Virus record (IMG/VR): IMGVR_UViG_3300035016_000044
Coordinates: 1-43,658 of that record
Source of the DNA: a virus
Direction: 5' to 3' (one strand)
DNA: 43,658 nt
A program made the position numbers and the translations under genes. Of this stretch, positions 24,110-32,802 are shown piece by piece (positions within the stretch are counted from its first letter, which is position 1; every line of letters begins with the position of its first letter). Below the pieces are notes generated by a model. It saw nothing but the letters and a program-made list of their open reading frames with translations, had not been told where the DNA came from and did no database searches.

Positions 24110-25651
24110 CTAGACGCCCGCGTTCTTGAAGAGGCCGCGGTAGTCGAGTGGGTTCACGCCGGCATCGAGGCGAACCTTGAGTTCGGTACCATCGATGTTC
24201 CAGCCGTCCTTGCTCTCCACCACCGGCTCTTCATTGCCGTCGAGGTAGGTCACCTCGATCGTGTCGAACTGGTTGGGATCGGCTGCCATGAACCACTGAT
24301 TGCCCGGGATGCGGCGATCGGTAATCGGCGTGACCAGGCCCTTGACGGTGTTGGCTACCGCTGCGCTCTTCTGCGCCTCGAGCGAGCCGGTCGAAGTCAG
24401 CAGCTGCTGGGCCAGGAACTCGTGTGCGCCCGACAGGAAGTATTTCGGGCGGATGTTGAGCGCCGTGGCGATCTCATCATCGTCCGTCTGACTTCCCATG
24501 GCGTTGACGGCAGCTTCCCACGCGGCGGCCGAGGGATTGGCAGCGACCGAGGCCAGGTTGCCATGGTCAGCGTGGAACACCGGCACACCGTCGACGAAGT
24601 TGGGGTTGTTGACCAGCACGCCATAGACCAGGTTGCCGACTGTGCGCTTGGCCGCTCGGCCCATCTTGATCGGCAGCCTGCCCAGGATCGACATGTCGTC
24701 GTTGATGATCGCCTGGCGGGTGATGGCAATCATCCGCCCATAGGTGGCCAGCACGACGGTGACCCCGCGGTCGCCGATCTTGGCATACTTATATTCCCCG
24801 CCCTCTTCGACCTTGGCCAGATTGGGGAACAGGCCCAGATCGACGCGCGCGATCGGCTTAAAGTCGGATGCTTCGCCCTTCGAGGTCCACAGCTGGAACG
24901 TCTCTTCGGCTTCCTGGTAGCCCTTGAGTGCCGATTTGGCAGCCACGTTCTGCAGGATGAAGGCAAAGTCCGAAGTGGAGTGCATGCCGCCGATCATCGT
25001 AGCGCCGCCGCCGGTGAATGCGGTGCCGATCATCAGCATGCGATCCATCCGCTTGGCGTCCGTCACACCGGCAACCATCAGCGCCTCGCGGGCCAGTTCG
25101 GCCATGGATAGGCCGGAGAACTCGTTGCGCTGCCCGTCCTTGTGCCCAACCTTGGCCATGAGAGCCAGCGACGCGCCCTCGCGGAACTTGTCGCGGGCAT
25201 CTTCGGTCACATGGGCCGTCGCAGTCGGCGATCGCCCTCCCCCGTTCATTTCCGCGACCTTGTCGATGATGGCCGCAAGCGCGCCGTCGCGGGTCTGATT
25301 GGCTGCCGTCATGATCGTGTTGACGGTGGCGATGTCGAGGCCGGCCGATGCGCCGCGGCGATAGAGGTCGTTGACGTCGACGGCTGTCATCGTGGTTGCC
25401 GCAGCCGGCTGGCCCGCAGGCTGCTGCACCGGCGGCGTCACTGCCGTTGGCTGCACGGCCCCGAGCATCTCGGTGACCTTGCCCTTGATCGCGTCTTTGG
25501 CGGCGACCATGGTGGCAGCATCCTTGACCAGGGCGACAAGCCCGGGCTGTTCGATACCGGCCATCATGGCCTGGTTGAGCGTCATCTTCACTTCGTCCGC
25601 CGCAATGCCAAAGCGGGCGGCAAGCATCGCAATCAGCTGTTCAAGCGTCAT
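24110..25651 (-). CDS. Nested scaffold-capsid product from an internal start
   Basis: Inside the fusion gene, ATG 25651 (Met222, MTLEQLIAMLAARFG) is preceded by AAGGAG at good spacing, better than most starts in this operon. The 513-residue product would contain the putative scaffold region (about 120 residues) and the whole capsid domain without the protease. This echoes lambda C/Nu3, where scaffold starts inside the protease gene, and would give many more capsid than protease copies. Expression is inferred from the RBS, not proven. Confidence 0.6.
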   Translation of the reverse strand: MTLEQLIAMLAARFGIAADEVKMTLNQAMMAGIEQPGLVALVKDAATMVAAKDAIKGKVTEMLGAVQPTAVTPPVQQPAGQPAAATTMTAVDVNDLYRRGASAGLDIATVNTIMTAANQTRDGALAAIIDKVAEMNGGGRSPTATAHVTEDARDKFREGASLALMAKVGHKDGQRNEFSGLSMAELAREALMVAGVTDAKRMDRMLMIGTAFTGGGATMIGGMHSTSDFAFILQNVAAKSALKGYQEAEETFQLWTSKGEASDFKPIARVDLGLFPNLAKVEEGGEYKYAKIGDRGVTVVLATYGRMIAITRQAIINDDMSILGRLPIKMGRAAKRTVGNLVYGVLVNNPNFVDGVPVFHADHGNLASVAANPSAAAWEAAVNAMGSQTDDDEIATALNIRPKYFLSGAHEFLAQQLLTSTGSLEAQKSAAVANTVKGLVTPITDRRIPGNQWFMAADPNQFDTIEVTYLDGNEEPVVESKDGWNIDGTELKVRLDAGVNPLDYRGLFKNAGV

Positions 25652-26314
25652 GCTGGTCTCCTTCTGGTGAGGTGGGGCGGCATGAGCCGCTGGCTTGGTC
25701 ATGGCCGCCACCGTCCGCGAGATGCGGAACAGGAAGCTCGGCGCATTGTCATTGAGGGCATAGTCGATCATGGCGACGGCCTGCCCGGCTCCGTCGTCAA
25801 TTTCATCGGCAAAGCCGAGCGCAACCGCTTCGTCAGCGGTCAGATAGGTCTCTGCCACCATGATCTCGCGAGCCTTGTCCTTGGACTGGCCGGTGCGGGT
25901 GGCGTAGATGTCGGCATACTCACCAGCAGTTTTCTCCAGCTGCTCGGCGGTCTTGAGGTGTTCGGCAGCGGTACCGCGATTGTCGGTTCCCTGGGCGGGA
26001 TCGTGGATCATCATGCGCGCGCCCTTGCGCATCACGATCCGGTCGCCGGCCATGGCGATCAGGCTGGCCGCAGAGGCGGCGATACCCTCGACGATGACAG
26101 TGACCTTTCCGGGGTAGTCCCGCAGCGCGTGGTAAGCCGCAGTCCCTTCGTCGGCCAGGCCCCCGATGGAATTGAGCCGGACGGTGATATCGCCGCTCAT
26201 CTGCGCCAGCGCTTCGATGACCTCGCGCGCCGTGAAGTAGTCCTCGGAAAACAGGAACACGTCGCCAATAGTGCCGAACAGCACGAGCTGGCCGTTGATG
26301 ATGAGCCTATGCAT
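24110..26314 (-). CDS. Prohead protease (ClpP/S49 type) fused to major capsid protein
   Basis: 734 residues. Residues 1-190 are a ClpP-like protease: LNSIGG (residues 48-52), catalytic Ser81 in GIAASAASLIAMAG, His104 in MMIHDP, then AETYLTADEAVALGFAD. A Pro/Ala/Gln linker (about 205-320, including a scaffold-like MTLEQLIAMLAARF) leads to a capsid domain (about 350-734) ending in the HK97-fold-like VNPLDYRGLFKNAGV. This matches the known 'prohead protease/major capsid protein fusion' architecture. An internal start at 25651 probably gives the capsid without protease. The start overlaps the portal stop by 8 nt. Confidence 0.9.
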   Translation of the reverse strand: MHRLIINGQLVLFGTIGDVFLFSEDYFTAREVIEALAQMSGDITVRLNSIGGLADEGTAAYHALRDYPGKVTVIVEGIAASAASLIAMAGDRIVMRKGARMMIHDPAQGTDNRGTAAEHLKTAEQLEKTAGEYADIYATRTGQSKDKAREIMVAETYLTADEAVALGFADEIDDGAGQAVAMIDYALNDNAPSFLFRISRTVAAMTKPAAHAAPPHQKETSMTLEQLIAMLAARFGIAADEVKMTLNQAMMAGIEQPGLVALVKDAATMVAAKDAIKGKVTEMLGAVQPTAVTPPVQQPAGQPAAATTMTAVDVNDLYRRGASAGLDIATVNTIMTAANQTRDGALAAIIDKVAEMNGGGRSPTATAHVTEDARDKFREGASLALMAKVGHKDGQRNEFSGLSMAELAREALMVAGVTDAKRMDRMLMIGTAFTGGGATMIGGMHSTSDFAFILQNVAAKSALKGYQEAEETFQLWTSKGEASDFKPIARVDLGLFPNLAKVEEGGEYKYAKIGDRGVTVVLATYGRMIAITRQAIINDDMSILGRLPIKMGRAAKRTVGNLVYGVLVNNPNFVDGVPVFHADHGNLASVAANPSAAAWEAAVNAMGSQTDDDEIATALNIRPKYFLSGAHEFLAQQLLTSTGSLEAQKSAAVANTVKGLVTPITDRRIPGNQWFMAADPNQFDTIEVTYLDGNEEPVVESKDGWNIDGTELKVRLDAGVNPLDYRGLFKNAGV

Positions 26315-27794
26315 CCTGTTCTTCCTTTTCCGGTGGGACTTCGGGCACTGCCTGCGCCTGCTGGGGGTCGACGTTGGTGTCGTAGGCGAGGCCGAGCGAC
26401 CGCTCGCGCTTCAGTTCTTCAGCCCGTTCCCTGTCGACGGTTTCCGGGTCAAAGCCTTGGCCACGAAGGAAGCGGGAACGCGTTCCCAGCCCGTCGCGGG
26501 CTGCCTGGGCGGCAGCCTTCAGCTCATTGGCGGGATCGATCATTTCGCGCCGTGGCGGCACGTGATCAATCCGACACTGCGCCGGGACCGACGCCATGAG
26601 CCGCAACCCATCGAGGATCCATTGCCCGATCTTGCCGCACATCTGGGGCATCAGCATCTGCTCGGTCCACGACGTCAGGTTTCGATACATCTCCAGCCAA
26701 CCCATGCGGCCGGAGGAAAAGTTGACGCCGCTGAGATCGCCGGTCAGCGCCTCGTACGTAATGCCGAGACCGGCAGCGATGTCGCGGCCGTTGACCTGAA
26801 AGAAGACCGCCAGATCACCAACGACGGGTGGCGCGCCGAACTCCACTTTGTCGCCATCATCGAGGTATTCGATCATGCCCGGCTCGACTGTTTCCAGCCG
26901 GTTTCCCGCACGCGTGGCGTCGACATCCTGCGGGTCCCCTGCCCCGGCACCACGTGTGACGAAGGCGGCAAAGCATGCCGCAATTTTCTGGCGCAGAATG
27001 TAGGCGTCCTTGGTGTCCTCGAAGTCGCCCAGCCTCACAATGACCGGCGCCAGCCACGAAACGCCGTGCGCCTGGCCGGGCCGATCGATGCGATAGAGAT
27101 GGACCACGTCTTCCGCGGGATATCGTGTGCTGGTGTTGGTCGAGAACACCGTCATGTCGCCGGGATGATGGTCGTAGAGATGATAGGCAACGACGGCGCC
27201 GGCGGCATTCACCTCGACGCCCTCAATGCCGACATTGCCATTGGGCAGGCGCCCGTGGACCCGCTCATCGAAATAGTCGCATTCCAGAACCGAAATCTGG
27301 AACGGCAGCGGCAGGCCTTCCTTTGCTTTGGCCCGGCGCCGCACCATCAGGCTCTCGCCATCGCGCACTGCCGCCTTAACGGCCGTGGATTGCAGCCCAT
27401 ACAGATTCTGGCGGCCGGCAACGTCGATCTTGGGCGTATCGCAATGAGCGTTGACCACTTCCTGCAGCCGGTCGCGTCGGGCGCCCTTCACCCCCGCGAC
27501 TGCCGGGATGATGCCGCCGCCGATCAGGTTTGCAGCCAGAACACTGATGCCGCGATGCGCCAGCGGATGGTTTCGGTCCATATGGCGGGCTGAGTACCGC
27601 AAGCGTTTCGCGGCTGTGCGCAGCGCGCTGTTGGCATCGCCGGGCAGATATCGCCGATTGGCGTTGCGGTGCGAACCGCTGGCGCCATCGAAGGCTGTTT
27701 CGAGCATGGCGGCGCGTTTGCGGTGCGCCAGGCGGGCAGCACCGCGCGCCGGGCTCACATAACTGATGGCCCGGTCAAGAATGTTCATTTTCAT
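26307..27794 (-). CDS. Portal protein, lambda gpB family
   Basis: 495 residues: MKMNILDRAISYVSPARGAA, the Arg-rich N-terminal region, 'NPLAHRGISVLAANLIGGGI', 'QISVLECDYFDERVHGRLPN', 'YPAEDVVHLYRIDRPGQAHG' and 'LTGDLSGVNFSSGRMGWLEM' are hallmarks of the lambda-type phage portal family. It forms the dodecameric DNA entry ring at the capsid vertex and binds terminase. It lies between gpW and the protease-capsid gene, the canonical order. Its end overlaps the protease start by 8 nt. Confidence 0.95.
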   Translation of the reverse strand: MKMNILDRAISYVSPARGAARLAHRKRAAMLETAFDGASGSHRNANRRYLPGDANSALRTAAKRLRYSARHMDRNHPLAHRGISVLAANLIGGGIIPAVAGVKGARRDRLQEVVNAHCDTPKIDVAGRQNLYGLQSTAVKAAVRDGESLMVRRRAKAKEGLPLPFQISVLECDYFDERVHGRLPNGNVGIEGVEVNAAGAVVAYHLYDHHPGDMTVFSTNTSTRYPAEDVVHLYRIDRPGQAHGVSWLAPVIVRLGDFEDTKDAYILRQKIAACFAAFVTRGAGAGDPQDVDATRAGNRLETVEPGMIEYLDDGDKVEFGAPPVVGDLAVFFQVNGRDIAAGLGITYEALTGDLSGVNFSSGRMGWLEMYRNLTSWTEQMLMPQMCGKIGQWILDGLRLMASVPAQCRIDHVPPRREMIDPANELKAAAQAARDGLGTRSRFLRGQGFDPETVDRERAEELKRERSLGLAYDTNVDPQQAQAVPEVPPEKEEQDA

Positions 27795-27798
27795 CGTG

Positions 27799-27996
27799 TC
27801 AGTACCCGCTGACGAACCGAGCGACGGTGCGCCGAACCGGCGCCGCCCCTGCGACCTCGCGCTCCATGTCCTTGAGCAGCGCCTTCATTTCCGCCATCGA
27901 GTGGTATTCGACCGACCCGGACGTGTACTGGACACGCTTGATACCACCCTGCATGGCCTTCTTCAGCGCATCGACATCCGTTTGTGTCCAGGCCAT
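27799..27996 (-). CDS. gpW-like head-tail joining protein
   Basis: 65 residues, close to the 68 of lambda gpW: MAWTQTDVDALKKAMQGGIK, then VQYTSGSVEYHSMAEMKALL, the characteristic helix, beta-hairpin ('Y..GGrSVeYrs') and helix. It completes DNA-filled heads and forms part of the connector. Its position between the large terminase and portal is canonical. AGGA precedes the ATG. Confidence 0.9.
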   Translation of the reverse strand: MAWTQTDVDALKKAMQGGIKRVQYTSGSVEYHSMAEMKALLKDMEREVAGAAPVRRTVARFVSGY

Positions 27997-28005
27997 GAGC
28001 GGGTC

Positions 28006-30174
28006 CTACCTGCCGTTGAGATAGCCGCGCCGTCGTCCGCCGAGCCATCCTTGCGGACGAACTGGCGCCGAAGGCTTCGGCGGTTCGGGTTGCTTCGGCA
28101 CCTCGACCGGTGCCGTGACTGTTGCGCCCTCGATCAGGAGGGCGAACGCGTTCTTTACCATGGGCGCAGCCCAGTCGACTGGATTGGACCAGTCGATCTT
28201 TTCGCCGCCCTTCACGATGACGACGGCCTTGCCATAGACCGATAGGTCGAGCGCCTCGTTGCGTTTCACGCCCGCTCGTTTGACCCAACCTTCCTTCTCG
28301 GTGCGGGTCTCGGCGGCGAGTTCGTCGAAGACGCGCTCATCAAGCCGATCGAGCACCCGATAGGCGCCGGCGCCATACTCATCCCGGGTCAGCGCGGCGC
28401 TGATCTCATCTTTGAGAGCGTCGGTGCCGACCCAGATCAACGGGACGTCGAGCTGCGTCTTCTTGCCGTTCTCTGTCGACTTTTCCGGATAGGCGACATA
28501 GGCCCGACGCTGCGTCTCCGGCAGGCCGCGCTTCACATGATTGCCGCGCACCAGCATGATGCGGTGATGCAGCCGTTTCCGCTTCGCCCGGCGCCAGAAG
28601 GCGTAGGCGTTGGCAGTCACGCCCGGCTCGCCGGCGCTGTCGCTGACCAGGAAAGCCGGCTTCAGCGCATAGCCTGTGCCATCGACTTCATAGGTACGGT
28701 CGAGCAGCGCAAACAGCACATCCCAATCGGTCGCATATCGCGCCGGATCGAGCGCCCGCAGCTCCTCTCCGGGCACCTGAAACAGCTCGAAGCGGTCGAT
28801 CATCCAACGCTCCAGCCCGACGCCCCAAGCATCGACCTGCACGACGAACTTGTTGGACTGGACGTCCGCCTGCATCGTGATGAAGCGCGTTGCCGAGGGC
28901 ACAAGCTTGCCGTCGAGGCTGGTTGCCCGCTTCCGGATTTCAGAGGCGGTCATCAGGCTTGCGGCCTTCATCGCCTTCGGTCGGTAGGCGTCGCCCTGGT
29001 CGACGTTGACCGTGGTCTTGAGCCGCTGCTCATCCCCAGTGAGCCGAAACACATCGAGCGCTTCGAGATAGGTGGTCACCAGCGACTGCCAGGTCTGGAA
29101 GCGGGCCATCGGACCAAACATCCAGTAGCTCGCCAGGTTAGCCGGCCGCACGTTGCCGTCGATCGAGGTCAACCCGATCCGCCTCTTTCGCCCGTCGATC
29201 TCGACGATTTGGGCGTCGGCAGTTTCATGCAGCCAGTGGCTGGCCGCGACCAGCTCGCCTTTCAGTTCGGGCGCGATCGGGTAGCCGCATTCCGGGCAAA
29301 CCAGCACGACCTGCTCGCCGGCCTCAACAGGCGGCGCGTCCGCCGGGTACTGCAGATGCTCAAAACGCGGCTCGAAATCTTCCTCGCATTGCGGACACGG
29401 GCAGTAGAGCCTGCCACGGGTGCCTTGGCCAATGACGCTCAAGATGCCCGTTGTCGGCGGCGGCTCGTGCGGAGTCGACGGCTTCCAGTCGGCATCGAGG
29501 ATCGGCCGGCCCGGGGAACTCTCCAGCATATACTTTCCGAGCGATCCAACCGATTCCAGCCGCTTTCTGGCGAGGGCGAAGAGATCGCCTTCTCCGTCGA
29601 TATCGTCTGGCATGCGGTCATAGTCGGTGACCAGCACATCCGATAGCGTCGTTGCCGACACCTGGCTGATCACTGGCCAGCCGATCGACAGCAGCATGCC
29701 GCCGGCAAAGCGCTTGTCGAAGATATTGTCCGACGACCGCCCCGGCATCAGGCGCTTGCGCACCTCCGGATTGTCGCGGATCAGCTTGTCGATCGTCTTG
29801 ATCGAGAACTTCCGCGCGCTGACCTTGTCCATGTGGACAACCAACACGTCACGCGGCTGCGCGATGACGCGATGCATGATCGTGTTCACCACCAGCGCAT
29901 CGGTCTTGAGCGTGCGCGCGGGTCCCGCGAACGCCACCCCCTCGAACCGGCGCGATGTCAGCATCTCTGCTGGCTCGACCATGTACGGCGCGGTCTCATT
30001 GAGCCACTTGCCGCTATAGCCAGGCGCTTCCACGTTTCGATCCGCCGCAAGCGCGGGAACCGTGATCCGCTGCGCCGGTCCCAGGGCTGGCAGTGCGTCC
30101 AGAACACAGCCCCATGCTGATGCATATGGCGGCAGCACCCCCTTGTCGCGCCGATAGTCCGGCTCGATCTTCAC
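28006..30174 (-). CDS. Terminase large subunit, gpA family
   Basis: 722 residues from GTG 30174, overlapping the small-subunit stop (GTGA). A P-loop-like GPARTLKTDALVVN (Lys90-Thr91) and acidic VLVTDYDRMPDDIDGE form the ATPase. A zinc-ribbon-like region holds CPCPQCEEDF and CPECGYP (about 255-305). MQADVQSNKFVVQVDAWGVG begins the nuclease region, with a later DSAGEPG. This is the lambda gpA-type architecture, which cuts at cos-like sites and drives packaging. The C-terminal tail (PKQPEPPKPSAPVRP) is Pro-rich. Confidence 0.95.
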   Translation of the reverse strand: MKIEPDYRRDKGVLPPYASAWGCVLDALPALGPAQRITVPALAADRNVEAPGYSGKWLNETAPYMVEPAEMLTSRRFEGVAFAGPARTLKTDALVVNTIMHRVIAQPRDVLVVHMDKVSARKFSIKTIDKLIRDNPEVRKRLMPGRSSDNIFDKRFAGGMLLSIGWPVISQVSATTLSDVLVTDYDRMPDDIDGEGDLFALARKRLESVGSLGKYMLESSPGRPILDADWKPSTPHEPPPTTGILSVIGQGTRGRLYCPCPQCEEDFEPRFEHLQYPADAPPVEAGEQVVLVCPECGYPIAPELKGELVAASHWLHETADAQIVEIDGRKRRIGLTSIDGNVRPANLASYWMFGPMARFQTWQSLVTTYLEALDVFRLTGDEQRLKTTVNVDQGDAYRPKAMKAASLMTASEIRKRATSLDGKLVPSATRFITMQADVQSNKFVVQVDAWGVGLERWMIDRFELFQVPGEELRALDPARYATDWDVLFALLDRTYEVDGTGYALKPAFLVSDSAGEPGVTANAYAFWRRAKRKRLHHRIMLVRGNHVKRGLPETQRRAYVAYPEKSTENGKKTQLDVPLIWVGTDALKDEISAALTRDEYGAGAYRVLDRLDERVFDELAAETRTEKEGWVKRAGVKRNEALDLSVYGKAVVIVKGGEKIDWSNPVDWAAPMVKNAFALLIEGATVTAPVEVPKQPEPPKPSAPVRPQGWLGGRRRGYLNGR

Positions 30175-30773
30175 TCCGCTGCTTCCTTGAACGCCGAGCC
30201 GGTCGCCTGACCTTCCAGCCGCCGCTGCGCTGCCGTTAGCGCCTCGTCACGGACCTTGATAACGAGGTCGAGCGGCTTTCCGGTCAACCCCGCTTCCCGC
30301 TCCATGCGATCAGGCATCGACGTGATGATATCTCGCACAGTCAGCATCACGTCCTCGAGTACGCTGACCATATCGTTCCGCTTGACGAGGTCCCCGCGCT
30401 GCAGCGCCGTGAGCATGAAGCTTTGCTCCGCGTCATAGAGCTCGCGCCGTTCCTTCGGGCTCAGACCACCGTCGCCACTGGCATCTGTCCCACCAACCAG
30501 CGCCAGGCGCATCTGCCGGACCGAAGCTTCCGCCGCGGCGTCGGCATCGGCTGCTGCCCGCTCGCGCTCACGCATCCAGCGCCAGCAGTCGGACAGTTGG
30601 AATTCGTAGGCCTTGCCGTTCGTGCCTTCCGTGATGAAGGGCAGACCTTCCCCGATCCAGGAAGTGATCGTCGGTTCCGATTTGTTGAGCGCCCGGGCGA
30701 GCTGCGCACGGTTGAGAACCGCATCAGCAACGCCATCGGGCAAGCCGTTGTCGCTGGTGTCCATCGAACCCAT
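30171..30773 (-). CDS. Terminase small subunit, Nu1/DUF1441-like
   Basis: 200 residues from ATG 30773 (ATG 30764 also possible; neither has a strong ribosome-binding site). The N-terminal wHTH (VLNRAQLARALNKSEPTITS WIGEGLPF) resembles the Nu1 DNA-binding domain that recognises the packaging site. The rest is helical (KERRELYDAEQSFMLTALQR), with a C-terminal region for contacting the large subunit. It overlaps the large subunit start. The cos-like site is probably in the gap 30774-30905, but cannot be defined by eye. Confidence 0.85.
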   Translation of the reverse strand: MGSMDTSDNGLPDGVADAVLNRAQLARALNKSEPTITSWIGEGLPFITEGTNGKAYEFQLSDCWRWMRERERAAADADAAAEASVRQMRLALVGGTDASGDGGLSPKERRELYDAEQSFMLTALQRGDLVKRNDMVSVLEDVMLTVRDIITSMPDRMEREAGLTGKPLDLVIKVRDEALTAAQRRLEGQATGSAFKEAAE

Positions 30774-30902
30774 TGAAAAACAACAAGAACCTAAATCGCA
30801 GGTCCGGAAAAATCTGAAATATCCACGCAGCAAGCGCCTCGACGCCCCACATGATGTTTTGAGGCTAGGAAGGACCCAAGGCGGGCAGCGAGCGCGGTGA
30901 CC

Positions 30903-30941
30903 AAACGAAAACGCACCGCTCAGGGGTGCCTGAGCAGTGCG
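30903..30941 (-). terminator. Rho-independent terminator between early and late leftward genes
   Basis: On the minus strand the stem CGCACTGCTCAGG / CCTGAGCGGTGCG (12 of 13 pairs, the mispair being a G-T type; plus positions 30912-30941) with a 4-nt loop is followed by TTTTCGTTT. It lies 50 nt beyond the stop of the 268-residue gene and before the terminase small subunit. It would end early leftward transcription unless antiterminated, a natural place for late-gene control. Confidence 0.75.
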
Positions 30942-30991
30942 TGTGATTCCCTATTGGGATGACTGAGATATGCCGCAAATTATGCGTGCAA

Positions 30992-31798
30992 TCAAGCGGG
31001 CCTCTTCTTCTGCACAGCTTTGCGCGGCGCGGGCTCGGCGAAGACCACGGTCAACGGGCCGCGCACCGGCTTCTCGCCTGTGCCTGGCGCACCCCAATCC
31101 TGCGCCCTGGCCTGCACAGGCTCCGAGGCCAGCCGCCGCCGCGCCGGCAAACTGATCTCTCGGAGCTGCTCAGGATCTTCGTCCACTTCGTCGGCATCAT
31201 CTTCCTCGACCGTCTCATCATCTGGGGCCGAAGCGGCATGATCGTTGATATCGAGCCAAGGCTGGGCCTTAGCCTCGGGCCCAGTGGCAAAGTGCGTTTC
31301 CATCACCGCATTCAGCGGCGCCACCAGGTCGACCAGCGCCTGCCACCACACGGCGTATTCGGCACGCTCGAAGGCAATTCGTTCTTTCCGAGCGGAGAAT
31401 GCCAGCATATCGAAGCGCGGAGTCCGAGCGCTTCGACGATTGTTAGCATCAGCATAGCGCCACATCGGCTGGCCGCGTCGGTTTTTCATCTGTTGCGGCT
31501 GACCTATGCCCTCCTCGCCGAATGGCGGCCGTAGCGCCGCGCGACAATACTGGATCACGAGCACACGAGCCTCGAATGGCAGCTGGTCGACCGCCGACTT
31601 CACCGCCGTCGCATCGTCATCGCTCAGCAATCCGATCGTCGGGTGTGAGCCGGTTTCGTTCTCATCGATGATGGTGCCATAGTCGCTGAAGTCGAGCTGC
31701 TGACGCTCTTTGCCGACCCAGCCCAAGCCCTGGTCGCGCAGGGCCCAGATGAGCAGACGCTCGATATCCCATCTCTGCCGCGTTTTCCGTCCGCTCAC
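30992..31798 (-). CDS. Hypothetical phage protein upstream of terminase, possible late regulator
   Basis: 268 residues: MSGRKTRQRWDIERLLIWAL RDQGLGW, with FEARVLVIQYCRAALRPPF and a strongly acidic stretch DDETVEEDDADEVDEDPEQL (about 205-225), then a basic Pro/Ala-rich tail ending KKRPA. Proteins with the 'IERLLIWALRDQGL' opening are common just upstream of terminase genes in alphaproteobacterial prophages; their role is unknown. The place resembles that of lambda Q, and the terminator right downstream makes antitermination worth testing, but no Q motif is seen. Start overlaps the replication gene stop. Confidence 0.7.
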   Translation of the reverse strand: MSGRKTRQRWDIERLLIWALRDQGLGWVGKERQQLDFSDYGTIIDENETGSHPTIGLLSDDDATAVKSAVDQLPFEARVLVIQYCRAALRPPFGEEGIGQPQQMKNRRGQPMWRYADANNRRSARTPRFDMLAFSARKERIAFERAEYAVWWQALVDLVAPLNAVMETHFATGPEAKAQPWLDINDHAASAPDDETVEEDDADEVDEDPEQLREISLPARRRLASEPVQARAQDWGAPGTGEKPVRGPLTVVFAEPAPRKAVQKKRPA

Positions 31799-32802
31799 CG
31801 CGCCAACCCTCCCCAGCCCCTGCGATCCTGTCCAAGCGCATCTATCGCTTCAAGTAACACCGGCAATCCATCACCCTTTCTCTGCATTTCGGCTTTGATT
31901 GCGACCTGCCAGACCGTCCCTATGTCCATCGATCGAGAGAGACCTTCGGCGAATCCAGCCTTGTCCGATGGCAGAAAGGTCGCTCGCAGATGCGCATCGA
32001 GTTGCCCGAACAGCTTGGACCGCACCGCTTCCTCCGATTTCTCCCGACCGCCGCCGATCGGCATCATGATCTCGAGCTGGCGCCGGTCGCGCTCTTGGTC
32101 CGAACGCCTGCGCCGTTCTCTCCCCAACATCGAACCTGAATCTGGTTTCCTAAGATGGTTTTGGGTGACAACCTTGTCCGGGTCGGCGGACAGAGTTGGC
32201 CGGGTCAGATCACCCTCGCCCGCTCGCTCGACGATCAGCGGCCAGTTCGGTTGGTAGGCGTTGGCGTGGTTGCGCCCGCCATGCCGAAAACGCCCGAACA
32301 GCCCGCTGTTGACCAGGTCGGTGACCGAACGCCGCACCGTCCGGATGGAAACCCCGCAGCTGGCCGCCAGCGAGGCAGTGCCGGGGTCGCAGCGCCCGGT
32401 ACCGAGGTTGAAGTGCTCGATGAGCTGCGAGCCGATGGCAATGGCGCTGGGCCGCAGCATCGATTGCGCCAGCGCCTTGCGCGCCAGGGCTTTCGCGCCG
32501 TCCGGCGGGGGTGTGACCACCACGGGAGCCAGCATCGGCCTGGCCGCCTTGCTGGCCGCATTGACCCGGACAGAGTTGGCCGGCTCGTTCATGTTGGCAA
32601 CGGCCGGCACCGGGACAGCGGCCACGCCGGCAACAGCGCTATTCATCGCCCTGACCACCGAGCGAACGACAACCAGCTTGAGCCGATCGAACGCTGCGAC
32701 GTAGTTCGCGCCCTCATAGCCTTCGGCCATAAGCTGCCGAGCGAGGTCACCACAGGCCTCGGCAACCAGCATGGCGATCGCTTCAGATGCTGTATCGGTC
32801 AA
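31795..32802 (-). CDS. wHTH replication-type protein (phage replication initiator candidate)
   Basis: 335 residues from a TTG at 32802 whose TTGA overlaps the upstream stop; ATG 32772 is an alternative, and a longer frame to 32862 would overlap the PP-loop gene by 64 nt. The middle contains a winged HTH: CDPGTASLAASCGVSIRTVRR, then SVTDLVNSGLFGRFRHGGRN HANAYQPN, the pattern of phage and plasmid replication proteins and lambda O-type N-termini. The N-terminus is Ala/Val-rich and the C-terminus helical and basic. Two perfect 17-bp direct repeats lie within the gene. No DnaB-loader or helicase gene is nearby, so replication initiation is inferred. Confidence 0.65.
   Translation of the reverse strand: MTDTASEAIAMLVAEACGDLARQLMAEGYEGANYVAAFDRLKLVVVRSVVRAMNSAVAGVAAVPVPAVANMNEPANSVRVNAASKAARPMLAPVVVTPPPDGAKALARKALAQSMLRPSAIAIGSQLIEHFNLGTGRCDPGTASLAASCGVSIRTVRRSVTDLVNSGLFGRFRHGGRNHANAYQPNWPLIVERAGEGDLTRPTLSADPDKVVTQNHLRKPDSGSMLGRERRRRSDQERDRRQLEIMMPIGGGREKSEEAVRSKLFGQLDAHLRATFLPSDKAGFAEGLSRSMDIGTVWQVAIKAEMQRKGDGLPVLLEAIDALGQDRRGWGGLAR
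32187..32583. repeat. Pair of 17-bp direct repeats inside the wHTH gene
   Basis: CGGACAGAGTTGGCCGG occurs exactly at 32187-32203 and 32567-32583, 380 bp apart. The two copies are read in different codon contexts, so a protein repeat does not explain them. They could be iteron-like sites for the encoded protein, as in the lambda O gene origin, or chance in GC-rich DNA. No third copy was noticed. Confidence 0.35.

Noticed and set aside
25142-26599. 485-codon plus-strand open frame
   Set aside because: Fully antisense to the protease-capsid and portal genes, with shadow composition; no independent start signal.
30774-30900. Possible cos site before the terminase small subunit
   Set aside because: Position is right, but no defined repeat or cohesive-end pattern could be shown by eye.
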